Shown here: one piece after another, positions 33,795 through 36,828 of the stretch
Numbering within the stretch: position 1 is the first letter of the stretch
How the letters are laid out: the number at the start of each line of letters is the position of its first letter
Assembly (NCBI GenBank): GCA_009693505.1
Contig: SHXD01000028.1
Coordinates: 1-36,828, forward strand
Length of the DNA stretch: 36,828 bases
DNA from: Limnohabitans sp.
Lineage (GTDB): Bacteria > Pseudomonadota > Gammaproteobacteria > Burkholderiales > Burkholderiaceae_C
Reading direction: 5' to 3'
Translations under genes and position numbers: made by a program
Notes under the pieces: generated by a model
What the model saw: the letters and a program-made list of their open reading frames with translations, nothing else
The model's database searches: none
What the model was told of the DNA's origin: nothing

Positions 33795-34880
33795 ATGACC
33801 TTCGCTAAGAGTCTCTTTCAACAGGAGGCATCGCAGGCAAATAAGCCGCAGCCAACCTTTAGGAGCGGTGCCGTTGCACGCATTGCGGGTATGCCTGTAG
33901 CAACTTTGCGAATTTGGGAGCAGCGCTACCAGGCGGTGCGTCCCGTGACCGCAGCTTCAGGGCACCGGCTGTACTCGTCTTCAGATGTTGAGCGAGCCAC
34001 CTTGCTGCGCCGACTAACCGCGCAGGGTCATGCAATCGGCTTGCTAGCGACATTAGAAACTGAACAGATGCGCGAGATGTTGCACGCGCCTCAAATAACT
34101 ATGCCAGCCAATCGGCCAGTAGCGCAGAAGCAATTAGCTATGAGGGTTGTCGTGATGGGGCAGGCCTTGTCGAGCCGTCTGCAACGCTTAATCGATCGCC
34201 AGCCATTGGGGTCAGCACTTCAAATGGTGGCGGTATTTGATACATTGGTTGAAGCAACCGAAGCTGCGCAACATTCTGTAAAGCCCCCCGTCGACCTTAT
34301 GCTTTGGCAGGCTACTAGTTTGCACACTGGCGCTTGGCAAGAACTGCGTGTTGCTCAAAACGCATGGCAAGCACCTGCGGTTGCAGTGGTTTACCGCTTT
34401 TCCAGTGCCGCAGGGCGAGCCGAGTTGAACGGCGCCGGGGCCTCAATTTTGTACGAACCCCTAGATGACGAATCATTGGGGCAGTGGCTGGCATCCTTGA
34501 ATCGCGCCAAGACGCAGACGGATGAGATTGCTTCAGCCATAGACCTGACGATTTCAAATGCAGAAAGCCTTGCAAAACAATCCATACTTCCGCCTAGGTT
34601 TGGCGATACTGCATTGATACAATTTGCGGGACTTTCATCTAAAATAGTTTGTGAGTGCCCCAGTCACTTGGCAGAGTTACTGCTGCAAGTTTCCTACTTT
34701 GAAAAATACAGCAGCGATTGCGCCAATAGGAGCGCAGCCGACGCGCAATTGCACACTTACTTGCAGCAAGTCGCTGGTACAGCGCGAATGCTTTTCGAAA
34801 AAGCGCTCGAGCAAGTTGCCATCGCCGAAGGCCTGCCCCTGCCGCTGGTCCCTACGGCCTCTTCAGTTCAAGGCGTTTGA
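33795..34880 (+). CDS. MerR-family transcriptional regulator
   Basis: A 361-residue regulator. The winged-helix domain is clear at about residues 23-85: FRSGAVARIAGMPVATLRIW, EQRY and GHRLYSSSDVERA. The middle region (MRVVVMGQALSSRLQRLIDR onward) resembles the Rossmann-like effector domain of LitR/CarH-type regulators, but their B12-binding DxHxxG motif is absent, so cobalamin binding is not supported. The TGA at 34880 is followed almost at once by a small membrane protein. It is divergent from the HiPIP-coq7 pair, with a 127-bp gap holding inverted repeats ATTGAGT (33698) and ACTCAAT (33779), which may be its operator. Confidence 0.82.
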   Translation: MTFAKSLFQQEASQANKPQPTFRSGAVARIAGMPVATLRIWEQRYQAVRPVTAASGHRLYSSSDVERATLLRRLTAQGHAIGLLATLETEQMREMLHAPQITMPANRPVAQKQLAMRVVVMGQALSSRLQRLIDRQPLGSALQMVAVFDTLVEATEAAQHSVKPPVDLMLWQATSLHTGAWQELRVAQNAWQAPAVAVVYRFSSAAGRAELNGAGASILYEPLDDESLGQWLASLNRAKTQTDEIASAIDLTISNAESLAKQSILPPRFGDTALIQFAGLSSKIVCECPSHLAELLLQVSYFEKYSSDCANRSAADAQLHTYLQQVAGTARMLFEKALEQVAIAEGLPLPLVPTASSVQGV

Positions 34881-34881
34881 T

Positions 34882-35274
34882 ATGACCCACTCATTAGCAA
34901 TACTGACTACGGCGCTCTTGTTTGGCGGTATGACGCTTTACTCATTTGGCTTTGCCGCTTTTTTATTCAAAGTAATGCCAGCGCCTGCGGCCGGCGCCAC
35001 GCTGCGGCTTGCGTTTCCCTGGTTCTACTTGTTTGTGGTGGCCACAGCGGCACTCGCAGCTGTGCTTTGGTGGTCGCATGACACCATTGCTGTTGCTGCA
35101 ATGGCTGCTGTTGCTTTAACGACTATTCCCGTGCGGCAGTTGCTGATGCCTGCAATCAATCGAGCTACTGACTCTGATAACCGGTTGCGTTTCAAATGGC
35201 TTCATGGGGCTTCGGTGCTGGTGACGCTGAGCCATATCGCTGTTACTGGCTGGATCTTGGCACGAATTGTTTGA
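34882..35274 (+). CDS. DUF4149-like membrane protein
   Basis: A 130-residue membrane protein with four predicted helices (SLAILTTALLFGGMTLYSFG onward). The arrangement LRLAFPWFY, IPVRQLLMPAINRATD and FKWLHGASVLVTL resembles DUF4149/TMEM205-like proteins. ATG 34882 is preferred; the frame extends upstream inside the MerR gene without a signal. It starts 1 bp after the MerR stop, so it is probably co-transcribed and controlled by that regulator. Function unknown. Confidence 0.7.
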   Translation: MTHSLAILTTALLFGGMTLYSFGFAAFLFKVMPAPAAGATLRLAFPWFYLFVVATAALAAVLWWSHDTIAVAAMAAVALTTIPVRQLLMPAINRATDSDNRLRFKWLHGASVLVTLSHIAVTGWILARIV

Positions 35275-35355
35275 GAACTGCCTTGCAAATCCCTGTATAA
35301 AACTGTCTAAAAATGCAACCATCAAAGTGATTTGCAATCGTCAATCATTGCTTCG

Positions 35356-35379
35356 CACACCAACACACCAACACACCAA
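35356..35379 (+). repeat. Three tandem 8-bp units upstream of a membrane gene
   Basis: CACACCAA occurs three times in a row, 24 bp upstream of the ATG at 35404. Such short tandem repeats can vary in number by slippage and alter promoter spacing or upstream reading. Three copies is few, so this may be nothing. Confidence 0.4.
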
Positions 35380-35403
35380 CTAAAAAAATCTTTGGAAATT
35401 TAC

Positions 35404-35775
35404 ATGTCTTCAGTTTTAAGTTTTATCAATTTTATATTCCAAAAATTGCAAAGTCTTTTAGACCCTAACCTCAATCCTCTGAGGCATGCACCAGCTTTTG
35501 TTAGGTACCTTGCAACCGTGCTTCTGGCTTGCTTTTGGTGTTTGGCTTTTGGGATGTACTTTGGAGATTTCCAAGCAGTTGGCTACAACATGATGGGGCA
35601 CGCAGCTGTCATCAGTATGGCGTTCGTTACTTGGGCTGTTTTCAAACAATTTAATCGAATTTATGGGCCAAGGGAAGGTACACAGGAATGGCTTCGTATG
35701 CCAGATCGAAGCAGTCGCTGTGATGAGATGTCTGAAGAGCAAAGACTAGAGAAAATTAAAGAATTTAAAAATTAA
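35404..35775 (+). CDS. Hypothetical two-helix membrane protein
   Basis: A 123-residue protein from ATG 35404; an earlier ATG at 35332 would add 24 residues that include the tandem repeat. Two membrane helices are visible (FVRYLATVLLACFWCLAFGM and NMMGHAAVISMAFVTWAVF), with a basic-to-acidic C-terminal tail (EEQRLEKIKEFKN). I do not recognise the family. It is a single gene between the DUF4149-like protein and the exonuclease. Confidence 0.55.
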   Translation: MSSVLSFINFIFQKLQSLLDPNLNPLRHAPAFVRYLATVLLACFWCLAFGMYFGDFQAVGYNMMGHAAVISMAFVTWAVFKQFNRIYGPREGTQEWLRMPDRSSRCDEMSEEQRLEKIKEFKN

Positions 35776-35896
35776 ATTTTAACTTTTAGATTTCAACTTT
35801 CCCGCCCGATAACTGAGTGGTGGATATGTCCTTCAACGTAAAAAAACCAGTACATGGACCTTGAGATAAACGCAGTTTTCAATGCGTGGCTTTTAA

Positions 35897-36828
35897 ATGA
35901 AACCCCCTGATATCGAATTTCCTGCTCTTGCCTTTGTCGACATCGAAACCACGGGCGGTAATTCCGAACGTGACCGGATCACTGAAATCGGCATCAAGAC
36001 ACTGGCCAACGGGCAAGAAACTTCTTGGGAGTGTTTGTTAGATCCCCAAACCTTCATTCCGCAAAATATTCAGAGACTGACTGGCATCACACCGGAAATG
36101 GTGGCGGGGCAACCCCCATTTGACGAACTCGCGCTGCAAATCAAAAGAGAGCTGGAAGGCAAGATCTTTGTCGCGCACAACGCCCGCTTTGACTATGGCT
36201 TCATCAAAGCCTCATTCAAACGCTTAGGGCTAGATTTTCGGCCCAAGGTACTTTGCACCGTCAAACTCTCGCGACTACTTTTTCCGCAGCAAGCTCGGCA
36301 TAACCTAGACACCATCATCGCAGCGCATGGCTTGACGGTCAGTGCGAGGCATCGGGCCTTGGGCGACGCCGATTTACTGCTCCAATTTTGGCGTGTGTGT
36401 GAAAAGACTTTTGGCCCAGCGCGCTTGCTTGAAGCGATGAATCAATTGCTGGGCAGTGTGAGTCTTCCGCCCAATATCAACCAATCCGTCATCGATGCGA
36501 TTCCAGACACGCCGGGGTGCTATATTTTTTACGGTGAGCACCACGCCCCTTTGTACATAGGTAAAAGTATCACGATGCGCAGCCGCGTGATGAGTCATTT
36601 TCAAAGTGCACTGACTGTGCGCAAAGAAATGAAGCTGTCCCAACAGGTTCATCACATCGAGTGGATCGAAACAAGCGGCGAATTGAGTGCTTTGATTTTG
36701 GAGGCCAAGCTCATCAAAGAGCGCATGCCCAGCATGAACATCAAGCTTCGCCGCTCCCAAGACCTGTGCGCATGGCAATTGAGCCAAGAACCCTCGGGTC
36801 TTCACAGGCCCAAGCTCATCACGCACAA
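35897..36828 (+). CDS. DnaQ-type exonuclease fused to GIY-YIG nuclease (partial)
   Basis: At least 310 residues, cut by the right edge. The N-terminal domain is a DEDDh 3'-5' exonuclease like the proofreading subunit of DNA polymerase III: FVDIETTGG (motif I), VAHNARFDYGF (motif II) and RHRALGDADLL (motif III). The following GIY-YIG domain (GCYIFYGEHHAPLYIGKSIT, then RSRVMSHF) resembles UvrC and Cho nucleases. This domain pair is known in Burkholderiales and likely acts in DNA repair. ATG 35897 is weakly supported as the start, but no earlier in-frame Met fits. The missing end probably carries the rest of the nuclease region. Confidence 0.85.
   Translation, partial: MKPPDIEFPALAFVDIETTGGNSERDRITEIGIKTLANGQETSWECLLDPQTFIPQNIQRLTGITPEMVAGQPPFDELALQIKRELEGKIFVAHNARFDYGFIKASFKRLGLDFRPKVLCTVKLSRLLFPQQARHNLDTIIAAHGLTVSARHRALGDADLLLQFWRVCEKTFGPARLLEAMNQLLGSVSLPPNINQSVIDAIPDTPGCYIFYGEHHAPLYIGKSITMRSRVMSHFQSALTVRKEMKLSQQVHHIEWIETSGELSALILEAKLIKERMPSMNIKLRRSQDLCAWQLSQEPSGLHRPKLITH

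Noticed and set aside
35356-35379. Tandem CACACCAA units considered as a CRISPR or phase-variation tract
   Set aside because: Three 8-bp copies without spacers are not CRISPR, and too few for confident slippage control; kept only as a short repeat.
36374-36826. 150-codon minus-strand open frame at the right edge
   Set aside because: Opposite the DnaQ-GIY-YIG gene, whose motifs are unambiguous on the plus strand.

Overview
The window looks like a chromosomal accessory region of a betaproteobacterium, most likely Burkholderiales and probably Comamonadaceae (Rhodoferax-like). Pointers are a Bug/TctC solute-binding protein, a HiPIP, MipA/OmpV and DUF2796 proteins, and the 3' half of a tRNA-Asn that resembles the Burkholderiales form. 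The genus assignment is inference.

Region 1 (about 370-15123) is a zinc-starvation island. A Fur-family, Zur-like repressor gene faces left. A long rightward series follows: two COG0523 (CobW-type) GTPases with CxCC motifs, DUF1826, DUF1636, zinc-independent GTP cyclohydrolase FolE2, a second phosphoribosyl-AMP cyclohydrolase whose first zinc cysteine is Asp, a gamma-carbonic-anhydrase-like protein, a second threonyl-tRNA synthetase, an M14/aspartoacylase-family protein and a ZIP transporter. A Zrg-type zinc uptake module closes it: two DUF2796 proteins, a MipA/OmpV outer-membrane protein, an ABC ATPase, an FtsX-like permease and a DUF3299 protein. Many genes overlap as ATGA. The inferred logic is to import zinc, deliver it with GTPase chaperones, and make backup versions of zinc enzymes.

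Region 2 (about 15138-25535) is bounded by two direct repeats of about 190 bp. The right copy abuts the 3' half of a tRNA-Asn gene, as an integration junction would. Inside are a PhoX-type phosphatase, a Bug-family binding protein, a phnD-phnC-phnE-phnE-type transporter for phosphonate or another phosphorus oxyanion, and an Lrp-family regulator divergent from a stand-alone AceE-type 2-oxoacid dehydrogenase.

Region 3 (about 25998-29794) has a cytochrome b561-like membrane protein and a sugar-type ABC importer (binding protein and two permeases) with no ATPase. Region 4 (29800 to the end) is mixed: a thioredoxin-like remnant, a 46-residue membrane protein, YnfA, an NAD(P)-binding protein, a fasciclin protein, a HiPIP gene translationally coupled to a Coq7-family hydroxylase, a MerR regulator with a small membrane protein, another membrane protein, and a DnaQ-GIY-YIG fusion cut by the right edge.

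The most promising part is the zinc island. It holds uncharacterised families (DUF1826, DUF1636, DUF2796, DUF3299, the M14 protein). DUF1826 shows a possible HxD...H...R iron/2-oxoglutarate oxygenase pattern, and HisI2 has a visible zinc-ligand substitution. All calls are by eye. No database search, alignment or composition calculation was run.
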